A stretch of DNA of 64,000 nt from Hermatobates lingyangjiaoensis. Its lineage: Eukaryota > Arthropoda > Insecta > Hemiptera > Hermatobatidae. Below are positions 45,726 through 57,671 of the stretch, piece by piece. The stretch covers positions 728,501 to 792,500 of the forward strand of contig JAPFBL010000117.1 in assembly GCA_026182355.1 (NCBI GenBank), given 5' to 3'. The first letter of the stretch is position 1; each line of letters starts with the position of its first letter. The translations under genes were made by a program, and so were the position numbers. The notes beneath the pieces are model-generated. The model saw nothing but the letters and a program-made list of their open reading frames with translations, was not told the origin of the DNA and made no database searches.

Positions 45726-48684
45726 AGCAAAATATCACTAATGCCTTTTAAAAAGGAACATTATGAATAAGAAACCAATGTTTAATAAATAAGATAAGAA
45801 CGGTATATTCGGATATAAATAAGATACCAATTCAATTTGCCTGAGAGGAAACCATAATATATATGTATATGTATTGTTTCGTGTTTAAAAATTTAAAAAT
45901 CTTTCATATAATGAAAATTGTAAATTTGCTTATCTGTATCCTTAGAAACATCTTATCACAATTAAACTCATCAAAAAACTAAAACCTCAATTTTCTTATT
46001 CTTTTACGTGATTTGAAGTTGAATAAAACTTGATTATAATTACCGTAAATTTAAGAAACGTGGCTGTACAATGCAAACTATTCATCCTAGCAGTGTTTAA
46101 AAGAGCTACATTTTGGTATCATATTTTAACCAAATTACACTTTATATTTGAATAACTGAGACTTCACTATACATAGACCTTGCCTGTAAAGTTGAACTAT
46201 TTTCACACATGAATCACATTTTCAGTACCCAGTAAACCTACTGTATCAATATCTACAATTCAATTTAAAACAAACAAACATTCACAAAAACTGTCCACAT
46301 ACTAAACTACAATAGTAGAAATGCTGCTGGGGTTTCAGAATTGAGGTCTCTTAAAATTACTGTACCTAGTTATATAAATACTACTATTATGTAATATAAA
46401 TAATAATTTATATTATTTATAAATCTGTTCCTTGATGACTTATGATACAAAGAGACATGAATCCGAATTATTAATTTGTGTGTGTGTGTGTGTGTGTGTG
46501 CGTTGTGTTATCTGTTGTTTTTGTCAGTCTATTTATGGAACGAATTTATAGAATGTAAAAGAACCTGCTCTAAAATTTTATGTATATCCAATTTTAAGTA
46601 AAGTATAAAGTTATATATGAAACTTAAATAAGTAAATTTTTTATTATAATGATGGAAAACTGACCTAAATCTTGAAATGGAATGACATTTATATAAATGT
46701 TCTACGCACATAGGATTATATGAGTTATATGATATAGAAACAAATCTCAAAGGAAGACCCTGTCCCACCGAATTCTCTTTTTCTGATATTGCTTGTACAT
46801 AAAATTTTCTAAATTATCTATCCCATTATCAATGCAAAACCATCAAGAAATAAAATTTTCTAGCTAATACCCCGAAACTTTAATCTAATTTAGACTCTTC
46901 TTCCTGAAAACTGTCCCCTGTTGATGAAACATTATGACATAGTTATTCCTTAACCTAAATGATTTAAAAGTTTGTTAATATTGAGATTTAAGTTACTGTA
47001 TAAGGGGAAATTGGTTCAAATATTTAACAAATCAGTTACATAGTTGGTTGAAATAATCAATAAAGCAAATAATACAAAACATTTAATAAGCCGATAAATA
47101 AAAATAAATTAGTTACCATTAAACTAATGAAAAATATGTGTTAATACATTTTAATGTATTAAGTATAATGGTATTAGCAATCATTAAGATGTAGGTTAAT
47201 TAATTTATAAACATCGACATTACATTGAATATGGTGTTTTAAATGTCACGTTTTATTTGTATTGTCTAGAGTATTTTATATTTGGTTTGTGAACTTGAAT
47301 ACAATAAGAAAAAATATTTAATATTTATTCAGCTAAGAGTTTTTTAATATTTGATTATATTTTTGAACATAGCGGCGTTGTGAACATCAACCAGTGCTAT
47401 AAAAATAGTTATTTACATTCGTTTATTTCTGAGTTGAAATGAAATCTCAATTATTTACATACATCTCTCTGGAAGAATTGGTGGTAGAAACACGTACAGT
47501 ATCACTGGGGAACATTTCAAATATGATTTATTCATGATGCTAATGTGATCTAATGCATGTTTCATGAATATTAAAGTGTGCTATGTATGCTTTCAAATTA
47601 CCATTTTTTAAGTTTTATTTTTTTAATAATTTTGCATTTTTTTAAACAATTTTTAATAATGTTTTATTTGATTTCATAACAATGTGAAACAAAGTAATGT
47701 TTAGCTAGGAAATTTTGATCTTATTTAAAGAATTCTACTGAAAATAATTTTTTTTTTCATTTACTGGTTAAGATTTGAAATCATATTTCTTGGATGTATT
47801 TTTTTGCTTTTAGACATTATCCATGCTTAAACATATCATATAGATGACATGTATTTGGTGTAGACAGGTGGAAGGCTGATACAGTTGGTGGAAAGTGGCT
47901 AGAGATCGGCTATGAGATGATCTGAACCTTCTCAGGATTGTGATGATGAGACTGTAAGTAAAACGTGATCTTGGGAAATGGGTCGATTAGTATTTTCACT
48001 AACCGCAAAAACGGAAATTGACTATTGTTTGCGAAACACAAGTGTAATCAGAGTATCCACTCGCCGAAGTCTATACTCTGCATCCCAATCCTTCGCTCCT
48101 TCCACATAAGTATGTATATGTGTAAAACCTCTTCCTTGATCTTATTTTTCTTAAATTGATAATGGCTACTGATAAAGTTTCGATTGAAAGAGGACATCTA
48201 AACCTCATAGAAGACTTTTCTTCAAGATCCTTTATTACTGATGCTAATCAATGATGAATTGAAATGCTTTCCATCATATGGAATTATTTTAGAAATACCA
48301 AAGGTGATTAATATTTCTCTATATTTGATGACATTAACCACAGATGAGGCTTTTACGTAACGAGACTGGTACTACTACAGGCAAACTGGGTGTTTGCTTG
48401 TTACCACCGTCTATGAATATAATTTCTTTTCTGCTATCAACAGGTCTATGAGGTCAATATGTTGAATCGCAGTTGATAAGTTCATAGAATTTGAAAAACT
48501 ACTACAGAACTTATCTTTTACTACAAAGATAATATGTAAATGAATACTTAACACGTTGTCAGGTCTTTGAGGAAAATGTGCATTTACGACTTTGTTGAGG
48601 GTATGTATGGAAGGAATACTTTACACCCACGAAAAAAAAAAGGATAAACAATTTGAGAAAATCTATAATCTAACCTATTTGGGC
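45726..48684. other. AT-rich DNA without recognisable genes
   Basis: A (GT)n tract lies at 46478-46501. Nothing else is supported in nearly 3 kb. Confidence 0.4.
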
Positions 48685-48900
48685 TGGTAGTCCGGGGTTC
48701 AACCCTCACCTGGCCCTCGATTTGCTCAAGCGGGAAGTGAATAGATCTGAATATATCGTCTCTCGGAGAGACGGAGACGGAGCATCGGCCTCGAGTCTTA
48801 ACAATGTGAGATACTCGTTAAAGGTCCCTACTCGAAATGCACGTGAGTTACGCAAAATTTAGGACTTCTAATGTAGAATCTGTAGAATCACGGATCAAAC
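48685..48900 (+). mobile_element. tRNA-derived SINE, plus copy
   Basis: GGGGTTCAACCCTC at 48694-48707 is a B-box with a T-stem. It is followed by CACCTGGCCCTCGATTTGCT, GTCTCTCGGAGAGACGG, GATACTCGTTAAAGGTCCCT and AATTTAGGACTTCTAATG, in the same order as in the minus copy at 25732-25940. The 3' end is near AGAATC. The A-box half is not recognisable. Confidence 0.75.
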
Positions 48901-49665
48901 AAAAAGCCGGTAAACGGCTGGCGTTATCATCCGCTAGGTGATCGATTTAAACTGTAACAAAACCTAAGGTGAAAGTCATTATGCTTTATTATATACTATC
49001 TCATAATAGATGTATATTATAGTATAATAGATAATAGATCCGTTAGCTGAAGAAATAGTGTAAATTCATAAACAATATGACAGGAAAATATTACACACTA
49101 ATCATAATAACAAAATGTGTACAAAAGTTATGCCAAAAATAACTAAGTTCGAACCAAAACATTCGATGCTATATTTATAATAACATGTTACCACTAAAAA
49201 TGTTTTAAAGTTATTTAAAAATTAAGGGATTTCATGACTATTAATAATGATAGCGCTGAGCTCATCTGTAGTTCGGACTGATGTCAAAGGTTTGGTTGTT
49301 TTCAGCAATGAAATGATGATGTTTTTTGATAAACATATTATACAAACATTTCATCAAAAATATAACAGTTTATTTGTAACTGTTATATTTGGCCCTGACA
49401 GTAGATTTTGCGTTTATTTGATTTTTTTATTAGAATGTTTTTAGATGCAGCAGCTATTATACAGTACTCAATTTTGTTAGTTTCCTTTGCATAATAGATC
49501 CGTATTTAAAGTTCATTGACTTGGGTTTCTATTAGTTTGTATCAATTAGTGATAGCATTACATGATTCAAAAACGTTTTGTAAGGCAATGCTGGAAAGGA
49601 AGGGAAAATACTCTCTGGGAAGGTTACATCTTACTCATCATGCTTATAATCTACAAAGAGTGGTC
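48901..49665. other. AT-rich spacer
   Basis: Nothing recognisable is seen. Confidence 0.4.
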
Positions 49666-49667
49666 AA

Positions 49668-49845
49668 ATGATATTTGAGGGTGCTGAGAGATACCGTATG
49701 GGTGACTGTTGTGGCAGCTTCTTATTGATCAGTTATCTTATCTTATCAGTTAACTAGTAAATTTTATACTCCTAAGCAGAATAAGAAGCTGTCACACAGT
49801 CACCCATACGGTATCTCTCTCAACCCTTGCGGGTATCATATTTTC
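49668..49845. repeat. Inverted repeat, ~58-bp arms, ~60-bp spacer
   Basis: GAGAGATACCGTATGGGTGACT...GGCAGCTTCTTATT (49668-49727) is mirrored by AATAAGAAGCTGTCACACAG then TCACCCATACGGTATCTC (49780-49840). It joins directly onto the minus-strand LINE fragment, so it may be an internal fold-back of that element. Confidence 0.8.
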
Positions 49846-50070
49846 CAATGAACAGTCTTGATATAACAGTTTTAACTTTAACAGCATGTTAAATTCATAA
49901 CATACGTTGGAACGTAATTGTGCAGCTAGTCAAACATGCCTTCAGAAACACAAATAGTTTGAAACTTATAAAGAGTATACCATGACCTACTTTATCAAAT
50001 GCAAAGTGAGTCTAACCCCTTGCAAACCAGAGTTCATAAAACTGAGGAGTATACCAATAACCAATTCATT
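49830..50070 (-). pseudogene. Non-LTR retrotransposon RT fragment (inverted mate of 51490-51720)
   Basis: The minus strand is about 85-90% identical by eye to 51490-51720. That region encodes the RT stretch before the QGSxLGPLLF box. Markers such as CATGTTTGACTAGCTGCACA and TTCATTGGAAAATATGATA are shared. Confidence 0.75.
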
Positions 50071-51489
50071 TTCTCATTTCTCTTATACCATGAAACTGTT
50101 TTGATCTTAAAATTGTCTATCATACGATACAACATAATAAAATAATTAAGCTTTTGTTACAATTTGAGTGCTGCAGATAGAATAAATATTATAAACGTTC
50201 ACATTAAAAAGAAAATTAAAAATAAAATGAAAATAAAAGGAATTGTTAGCACAACAGAAATAATTTAAATTCGAAAAAAACTTTAAGTAATAACTTAAAA
50301 AAAACAAGCAAATATTACTTGGGTAAAACAGAAAAAATACTAATAAATGTAATGCATACAGCAATTTTAATAATTTATATAAAAGAGTGAGCAGAAAAAA
50401 AAGTTATTAAAAAGAGGATAGAAAAGTAAAACATAATTTAAAAAGAGCTGGGAAAAAACGAGTTCACTGAACGTAGAAAAATATGAAAAAATTAAACGGG
50501 TGGAGGATTAATTAGAAAGATAAAGGAAGTGAAGAGCAGTAGAAAAAGGTACAAGTATGGAGAAATATAAACCTAAGCAATTAGAACGGATAGCAAAATG
50601 GAGAGCTATTGAAAAACGTGACAGAATAAAAGGGTATAATAGGAAAAAAAATAATAGAAAGAATAACAAAGTCTCTTGCAAGAGAGTTTTACAAGGAATT
50701 GAAGAACCTTTGAAGGAAAAATACATAATAGATAAGACCAACATGAAGATAATAGCAAAAACATGATAAATACTATATAGTACTACTAGAAGTATAGAAA
50801 GCTGTCAGAACATTAGAACTAGGAAGAATTGGAGAAGAAATGGAGTAATAAATGAACATTACAAAGCTAGAGGAGGAAGGATGGCTGCAGCACTTCAGCA
50901 GCTATGTAACACACCTTTAAAGAAAATGACAAGCTGCAAGCCTTAAATCAGACATGATATTACCGTACAGGAAGAAAAATGGTCAACATGTAAAAAATGA
51001 CAAACCAATAAACTTATTGTGATCTACATATAAAGGATTCATGACTTTTATAAATAATAAAACAGAATAAAACGTTATGAAATAAAACAATTGGATTTAC
51101 TAAGGACTTCTCGATTTGTGATATATCACATTTGAAGATATTGAGAGCACAATATCTAGATTAGTAATAAATTTCCCGGTTCTAACACTATGTTCCAATC
51201 TTTCTTAAATATTGTACACACCATTTAATCGTTCCTCTTTTTTTTTATATTTACAGTCCTTCTTTGAGATCTTGAAAGACAATTCTGTTATTCCACTTCA
51301 CAATGCTGGTGATATATCACAAACTAATAGGCCAATAAATTGCAATACATTTTTCTAAAAATATTTGACTGTATAATTACCATCAAACATAGCACAAAAA
51401 TTAATAATTGCATTATTATTATCTTATTTTTCAACAACAAAGTGTTTATTATTTTGATAGGGTGACAGTTACTTATCTGCTTTCCTTTC
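50071..51489. other. AT-rich DNA between two inverted LINE fragments
   Basis: Lys/Asn-rich purine-loaded sequence lies at 50200-50900. The 69-codon plus frame at 50557-50766 is compositional. No gene is recognised. Confidence 0.4.
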
Positions 51490-52450
51490 AACATTACGTC
51501 CTCAGTTCTATGAACTCTAGTTTGCAAGGGATTAGACTGACTTTGCATTTGATAAAGTAGGGCATGGTATACTCTTTATAATTTTCAAACTATTTGTGTT
51601 TCAGAAGGCATGTTTGACTAGCTGCACAATTACGTTCCAACGCATATTATGAATTTAACATGCTGTTAAAATTAAAACTGTTATATCAGGACTGTTCATT
51701 GGAAAATATGATATTCAGCAAGGGTCCCATCTTGGTTCATTACTGTTTTTTCATATTTTGTAACCACTTTTTTTTCATACTATAAGATTTTTTATTTTTA
51801 CTCTCTGCTGATGATTTTAAACCTTATTGGAAGATCACCTTCTCTAATGATTGCAAACTTCTTCAACTTTCAATAAATAAAATCATGAAGTGTTGTTATC
51901 CAATAGTATTAATCTAAATTTTACTAAATGGTCATTCTCTCGTTTAAAAATTCCGATAATATATCTTTATTCTTTTAATGTAACCTTTCGACTCAAGTAG
52001 ACTCTGTGAAAGATCTATGATAGGTTATTAACTCTAATTTAACTATTGACAATCATATTGTTGATTTATAAACTATTGGCCTGAAAGTGCTCAGTTTCCT
52101 TATAAAAAATTCATATGATTTCAAAGTTTCTATTTCTTTCGTTACTCCCTAAAAATCACTCTTCCTTAAAATTTTAGAATATACCTCACCTGTTTTTAAT
52201 CTACATTACAATCATTATCAAAATTTTCTTCAATCAGCTCTTTCATAAATCCTTTAGAAGCTTTCCCAAGTTGAATTATCCATCTTACTATCTTTTCCTT
52301 TATGACTGATATAATATTCGTGGCACCTTTTTCCGTAGAACCTATTATGACATTCTATTAAAATATAAATTATTAATTAATTTAGTTGATTATCTTTACC
52401 TCATTTCTCAATTTCATTTCTGCACCCCATCATATATATTGAAAGTGCCC
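51490..52450 (+). pseudogene. Non-LTR (jockey/CR1-like) reverse transcriptase, decayed
   Basis: Across shifting frames: FAFDKVGHGIL (RT box 'F.KAFDkVdH..LL'), QQGSHLGSLLFF (box 'GVPQGSxLGPLLF'), LSADDFK (the 'YADD' catalytic box, here SADD), then a thumb-like 'VDSVKDL...LTIDNHIV' and ILEYTSPVFNLHYN. The last two match the 'R.LGV.lD..L.f..HI' and 'R..LEY.SPVW.PhY' blocks of jockey/CR1-type RTs. Many stops and frameshifts make it an old pseudogene. Confidence 0.75.
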
Positions 52451-54165
52451 AATTATTACATGTTCCAAGTTGTATAGATAAATATGTGCTTCATTCCACA
52501 CTGTCTCTTATTATGATAATGCGTAATCGTCTGAATAGCAGTGTAGATTTGTTAATTGTGACATTATGAAATTTTAAAAGAAGCAACAAAATATCTAGTA
52601 TACTTATGTAGCATTATGCAACAGTTCCTTAACTGCCTCTGACATCATATTGTTTGATTTAATCATCATTACATCTACTATTATGAGCATTTGATGTTTA
52701 TTAGTTTAGTTTGTATGAATTCATGTTATTTAATAAAACAAGGGCCGATATTGTAAGACGATTTATATTTTTTTGAAAGGGACATAAATATGTCCTTTTT
52801 TTAAATTATGCACGATAATATTAATTTCATTTATTATAATTCCTAATATGGTTTTCAAGTAGATTTATTTAATACGGCTCCTTCAGAGATATTTTATTTG
52901 ATTGCATTTTTCTGTTACTCAGTGTAAGCATAATATCGTTTAATATCATATGTTAACGTATAGAATACTTATTTCAAATAATAATAATTGAAAGAAATTT
53001 ATATCGGCAGTTAGCTCCTTTCAAATAGTAATTTAGAGATAAATAGTTTTTAAGTTAAATTATTGTTTATAACGGAAAAAATATGCTGTTTAAAGAAAAA
53101 TCAATAGATAATACCTATTTTTATGTTTTCTTATTAATTTTTAAAATAAATTGTTTAGAGAAAGAAACGTAATTAGATATTAACATTTTTCATCTTTCAG
53201 AAACAAAAGTTTTGAATTTATAATAATAAAAAAAATGTGTAACAAAATTCTGAAAATTATAACGATATCAATTATGATTTCTGGATAGACCTAATTGCCA
53301 ATTTATATTCAAACTCTCACCTTCAATATCTAATGAATGAATAATTCAAATATTCTACAGAAGAGTCACTTAAGTTCACAAAAAAGTTACAAGTTGAGAC
53401 AGATAGAAAAATTACGTTTTGGCATATTTTAAGTTAACTATCTACGAATTGACAGGAAAAGATGAAGTCAGATACTGGAAGAAGAATGCTTTGACTGTAT
53501 CCATATTCTTTACATTATAATTGCAAATTCCTTATTGCAGGTATCATTCATTTAAAAATATTTTACCACATCGTACTTCATATTTTAAGGGCTTTTTATT
53601 TGTTAAATGTAATATCATTGCCGATTATTTCCAAGATAAATATCAGTGAGCTGAACACACAAGTTAATGATTATTTTTTTCATTGACATGTGTCAATGAT
53701 TATTCCTACATCACGATAAACAATATTTTTTTTTTAAAAAAACAAATTTTTTTTTTAAAAAAATATTCCTAAAAGTAAATATACCACAATAAATAACAAG
53801 AGAAAATTTAATTAGAAGGGGAAAAACCGAACACATGTAGAGTTCTAAATTTAAGTCAAACCCTCTCTCACTGTTATTCTGTCTGTATCATTACTCATCA
53901 ACGTTTATACCAGAGTAGGATATTGAGAAACGGAACGATTGTCTTTGGACCAACAGACACAGGTCCTCCTCTGAATCATACTCGATAGGAGTCAATCAGG
54001 AATTCACTGAAGTTATCAGCTTACAATGTGGTATTCAGAGAAGGCGGATGTATGAGAGCGTAAATTTAATAAGCGTAGTAGATAAGATTTTAACTCAAGA
54101 CTGTCAACTCAAGGATAAATAAAAGAGCTCGGGATATAATAAAACCCTATCTAATACTTACTGTC
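52451..54165. other. AT-rich DNA without recognisable genes
   Basis: The duplicated motif TTTTTTTTTTAAAAAAA at 53729-53762 and nothing else. Confidence 0.4.
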
Positions 54166-54300
54166 AGCCTGATAAAGAAGGATATGTCTTTCGTTGATAC
54201 TGTGTCTAAATTAAAGAGACCTTTCTTAATGTATACAAGATTTGATCAGTTTAATTTAATTATAGAAAATTCCGTAACATTTCTCTACAAGACTAATAAT
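54166..54300 (+). repeat. Possible PLE terminal-repeat remnant with a hammerhead trace
   Basis: CAGCCUGAUAA, A, GAAGGAUAUGUCUUUC (a paired stem II) and GUUGAUACUG look like a hammerhead that has lost GAAAC. The downstream GAGACC..T.CTTAATG matches 16520-16545, next to another PLE end. This is tentative. Confidence 0.3.
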
Positions 54301-54959
54301 TAATTGTGGTATTTTATTCTGTCTAATATATCATATACTCGTTATATTTGATAAAAAGCAAGACACAATTTGATTGACTCTGACTAGTAGACGCTCTTGT
54401 TAGACATGCGATATGAATGACTTGTAGCGTGATCATTGTATATATTATGGCAACTAGTACACAGAAACTATATTCTCTACTACAGTTCAGTTTAATGTGA
54501 TAGTTTAAAAAGAACATATTATCTATGTTATTATCATTAGAAAAATAAAAGTTATATTAAATTTCAGGTTATAAGTAGGGCTAATAATGGGTCTACTGAC
54601 TCATGCTTTAGTAAAACTATGGCGTTTGACATTAATAATATTTTTCTTATTTGATTAATAGTGAGTTAACCAGACCCAATGATTAGTCTTTGTTTTGTAC
54701 CCACTAATTGGTACTGTGATAAAAATAATATAGATTTGGCAGCAAATTATAGAACATCAAAATTAATGAAGACTGATTGGTTTCACCTCCAAGTCTTTTT
54801 TTACTAACAAGTTTAATTTTCATTTAGTAGATACTGGAAAAAATATTTTTCATTAGCTAACACAACTATAATCCAGTCAATTAAATTAAAACTAGTGAAT
54901 TATTATTTTCATATTGAAAATAATATTTATAAAGAAAAGTTTGGTCATATATTCCGTTA

Positions 54960-55290
54960 TTGATTATTCCTCACTTGGAGAAATGTATACATGGATTTTT
55001 TTTTGCAACTAAGACATCCAGTTCTATTTCATATAATAAAGTTAAATGGCTCCAATATATTGACGATATATTATTCTTCTTTCTAAAATCTTCCAACAAA
55101 ATTAAATTCCTTTGTGCCAACAATCCAATTGAATACGGAAGAACAAAATAAATTGCGAATTGCCTTTCTTAGATGTCCTTTTCCATATAATCCCTAATGA
55201 GATACGATTTAGTGTGTGTCAGAGGTCTACAAATGAAAATAAATTTACTTATTTCCAATGTATTAGATCTATGTCTGCAATGTTACTGAT
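54960..55290 (+). pseudogene. PLE reverse-transcriptase fragment, decayed
   Basis: VKWLQYIDDILFFFLKS carries the catalytic Y-I-D-D box. After frameshifts come NNPIEYGR, then CLS-type remnants of 'LPFLDVLFHI', IPNEIRFSV and NENKFTYFQ. The order YxDD, IExE..NKLPFLDV, FSVYRKPTNxNxFtyF is specific to PLE RTs. The fragment is 5'- and 3'-truncated, with at least two frameshifts and a stop. Confidence 0.75.
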
Positions 55291-56084
55291 TCTGTGATTA
55301 TACATTCCACTTTTTTGAGAGTTAATAATTAGCTATTACTGAATTCTTTAACGAATGATTAAAATAAATTACCATCTAGCAAAAATAACCTAGTAATAAA
55401 AGGCTTCTAGAAGAAATGTTTTCCATTTACGTAGCAAAATCCATTTTATGTCAAATGATATACTTTAACCATATCATGAACAATTACATCTACTATATAA
55501 ACATGCATGTAATTTTGACATTAATATAGTTTTTTCATTCTAGTAATAATGATAGAGATAATATATTTGTTACAATTTCTCTCACTGAAGTGGAGTATAG
55601 AATTATTTATATACGCAACTCTAATCCACTTTTTATTGGATTATAAACTGGATAATTGTGATTATACAGACCATTATAATCACATTATACTGGTGATTAT
55701 ACTGGTATAATATGATTATACCATAGTATGTTAAGAGTATGTTGCCCTTCTCTCTCGCACGTGTACATTTAAGACCTCTATGATATCAATAAAACAATTT
55801 TAAATAATGTTCATTTATTTTTTTTTGTCAATAATGAAAAATAAATCATATAGCGGCAAACTGTTGCTACACTTTATTCAGCAATTGGCATAAAATATGC
55901 CAAATTCACACGAGTGAACCATGAAAATAACATTTTCCTAAACATGTTCGTGAACAACTAGGAACTTGTTTTTAGTAAAAAAAAAACCATAGACCAGTTT
56001 CTGAATTGCTTATTGTAGTTTATATTCCAATTTGATTTTCACATGTTTACTGTGAAATCTTTTTTCATAATAAATATTACTTAT
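55291..56084. other. AT-rich spacer
   Basis: Repetitive GATTATAC words near 55670-55730; otherwise nothing. Confidence 0.4.
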
Positions 56085-56760
56085 CCTTTTCTTGGTCCAC
56101 TAAGGAATTCACTCGCCGTGCACAAAAGCGACAGACGTCTGTATCCGTTGTTTTCTTAGCCTGCATAAAATGACCCAGACGTGCCATGCCGTCGTGTTCC
56201 AATGCTATTTAGTGCGAAGATATTAAAGGTGTGTAGGTTGTGCACTGCTTTAGCCTACTCAGTGGGAATTTTGTACAGATTTCAGTAGCAACTATGTCAT
56301 TTCTCCTAAACGATTAGAAGTATGTGACATCACAAGATCAGTGCGCTCTCAGCTATTGATGGGTGAGGTTGTGCTTCGTGTGCTCCCCGTAACAACCTTT
56401 GTTGTTGTTTCACAAGAAGTAACATGGTTTACATTTTGACGTATACATTTGAAATTGCTATTTTTTTATAGATATTTTATCAATTATAAACCTAGAATAA
56501 TGGCTAAAAGAAGTTAGAGTGTTATTCTAATTATGAGATGTAGACGACTCAGACATTGACAAAACTTTTAATCCAAATGAGAGAGGTAGTGCCAGCACTG
56601 ATGTATCAGAGAATTATTAATTTGTTAAATTAATTATTGATATTTATTAGTTCATCGATGTGACAAAAAACTACTTCTTTGCATCTGTTATAAATACATG
56701 TAATAAAGTGGCGTCAATTGTGCAAAATGACGGTTATAGCCGTCATGGACCGCGAAAGGG
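56085..56760 (+). mobile_element. piggyBac-like remnant, internally deleted
   Basis: The right end (complement CCCTTTCGCGGTCCATGACG, with CGTCAT sub-terminal palindrome) and left end (CCTTTTCTTGGTCCACTAAG) are similar inverted termini. Both are followed by a GCACAA..G-C.A block. Inside, ATGGCTAAAAGAAG at 56500 and, one frame over, DVDDSDIDKTFNPNERGSAS resemble the acidic N-terminus of piggyBac-type transposases. The DDD catalytic domain is absent. The expected TTAA flanks are not intact (TTAT and TAAA), so the assignment is tentative. Confidence 0.45.
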
Positions 56761-57288
56761 TAAAATTCATCCTCCGTCTAATAAACTAGAATAATTTTTT
56801 TTTGCAGTAATAGGTTATTTCTTCTGGGTCAGTTAAATTAAACATACAAAGCTGATGTTTGGGTTTTGATTAAGATATTTATCTTTCTGGCAAACACTTC
56901 AGAAGTAATGATATTTCAAACAACAGTTACGTTCATAACGGTAGATCAAATCATACAGTATATAAAATATAGGTATTTTGTGCTAAAAAGCAGAAGGACT
57001 TAAGAAAGAAGATGTTAGGAACATGATAATAAAATAGGTTTAATTGATTTGTTTGGTTTTTTTTTATAAGATTGAATTGTGTAATGTATTGGTAACATGA
57101 TTTAACAACTGTTTTTTCTAGTATGAAGAAAAAAAAACCTTTGAACAGTGACTCGAGCTGAGAAATTAACTTTAACAATATTAAAATAGAGTATACTTAC
57201 TCTAAAAAATATGATAATTATCTCAATTTATTAATGATAAATATCTTCACAAACCTGATTATATATTATTCCAATTAGTAATATCACT
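56761..57288. other. AT-rich spacer
   Basis: Nothing recognisable is seen. Confidence 0.4.
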
Positions 57289-57484
57289 TTTATATATATA
57301 TATATAATTAAAGTTACAGCTAGAGAACACAAGAAAAAGGACGAACACTCACGAATCTCGATAATTTCGGCGTCTTGCCGTCTTCAGGAGAGTAGAAAGA
57401 AAGAAAATAAAAGGAGAAAGAATGAAGGAACGGAGATGTAAATGCGTCCACTGGCCGATGTAAACTGATATATATATATATATA
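57289..57484 (-). mobile_element. Stand-alone hammerhead cassette bounded by (TA)n on both sides
   Basis: TA tracts at 57289-57306 and 57469-57484 enclose 162 bp whose minus strand reads: ACATCGGCCAGTGGACG, a pyrimidine-rich run, the family-7 hammerhead, GAGUGUUCGUCC and a short tail. No coding sequence is present. It looks like a minimal non-autonomous PLE terminal repeat. Confidence 0.7.
57348..57395 (-). ncRNA. Hammerhead ribozyme motif, family 7
   Basis: CUACUCUC and GAGAUUCG... pair as stem I (UCUC/GAGA, then a mismatch and more pairs). Then come CUGAAGA, extra C, GGC-AAGAC-GCC (stem II), GAAA, a minimal stem III closing UUA, and UC at the cleavage site. All conserved core bases are present. 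Confidence 0.72.
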
Positions 57485-57540
57485 AAGATTTCACATAAAC
57501 AACATATTACAAATCTGTACAATTTATAAACACGTGAAAT

Positions 57541-57660
57541 AACAATCAATGCTCAAACTACAATAAGAAAATGGGAAAACAAGACTAAGATCTTTCAACC
57601 GCAACAAGCGGTCTTCGTCAGAGTCAAAAACCAAATGACAGAATGAAAAACCAAAAGTCA
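57541..57660 (-). repeat. Family-2 PLE terminal-repeat fragment
   Basis: It matches one arm of the palindrome at 15905-16095 (TTATTGTAG, CCCATTTTC, AAGACTAAGATC, GGTCTTCGTCAGAGTC). On its left is a decayed TTCACGTGTTTATAAA hairpin and (TA)n. On its right it abuts the PLE RT frame that begins at 57672 in opposite orientation. Confidence 0.85.
57583..57625 (-). ncRNA. Hammerhead ribozyme motif, family 2
   Basis: Stem I GACU/AGUC, CUGACGA, extra A, stem II GACCG-CUUGUUG-CGGUU, GAAA, two-base-pair stem III AG/CU and cleavage-site UU are all intact on the minus strand. Confidence 0.75.
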
Positions 57661-57671
57661 GACCAGAATGA

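Noticed and set aside
48694..48707. A true tRNA gene
   Set aside because: Only the T-arm/B-box half is recognisable. There is no acceptor stem, A-box or anticodon loop, and the sequence continues into a repeated SINE body.
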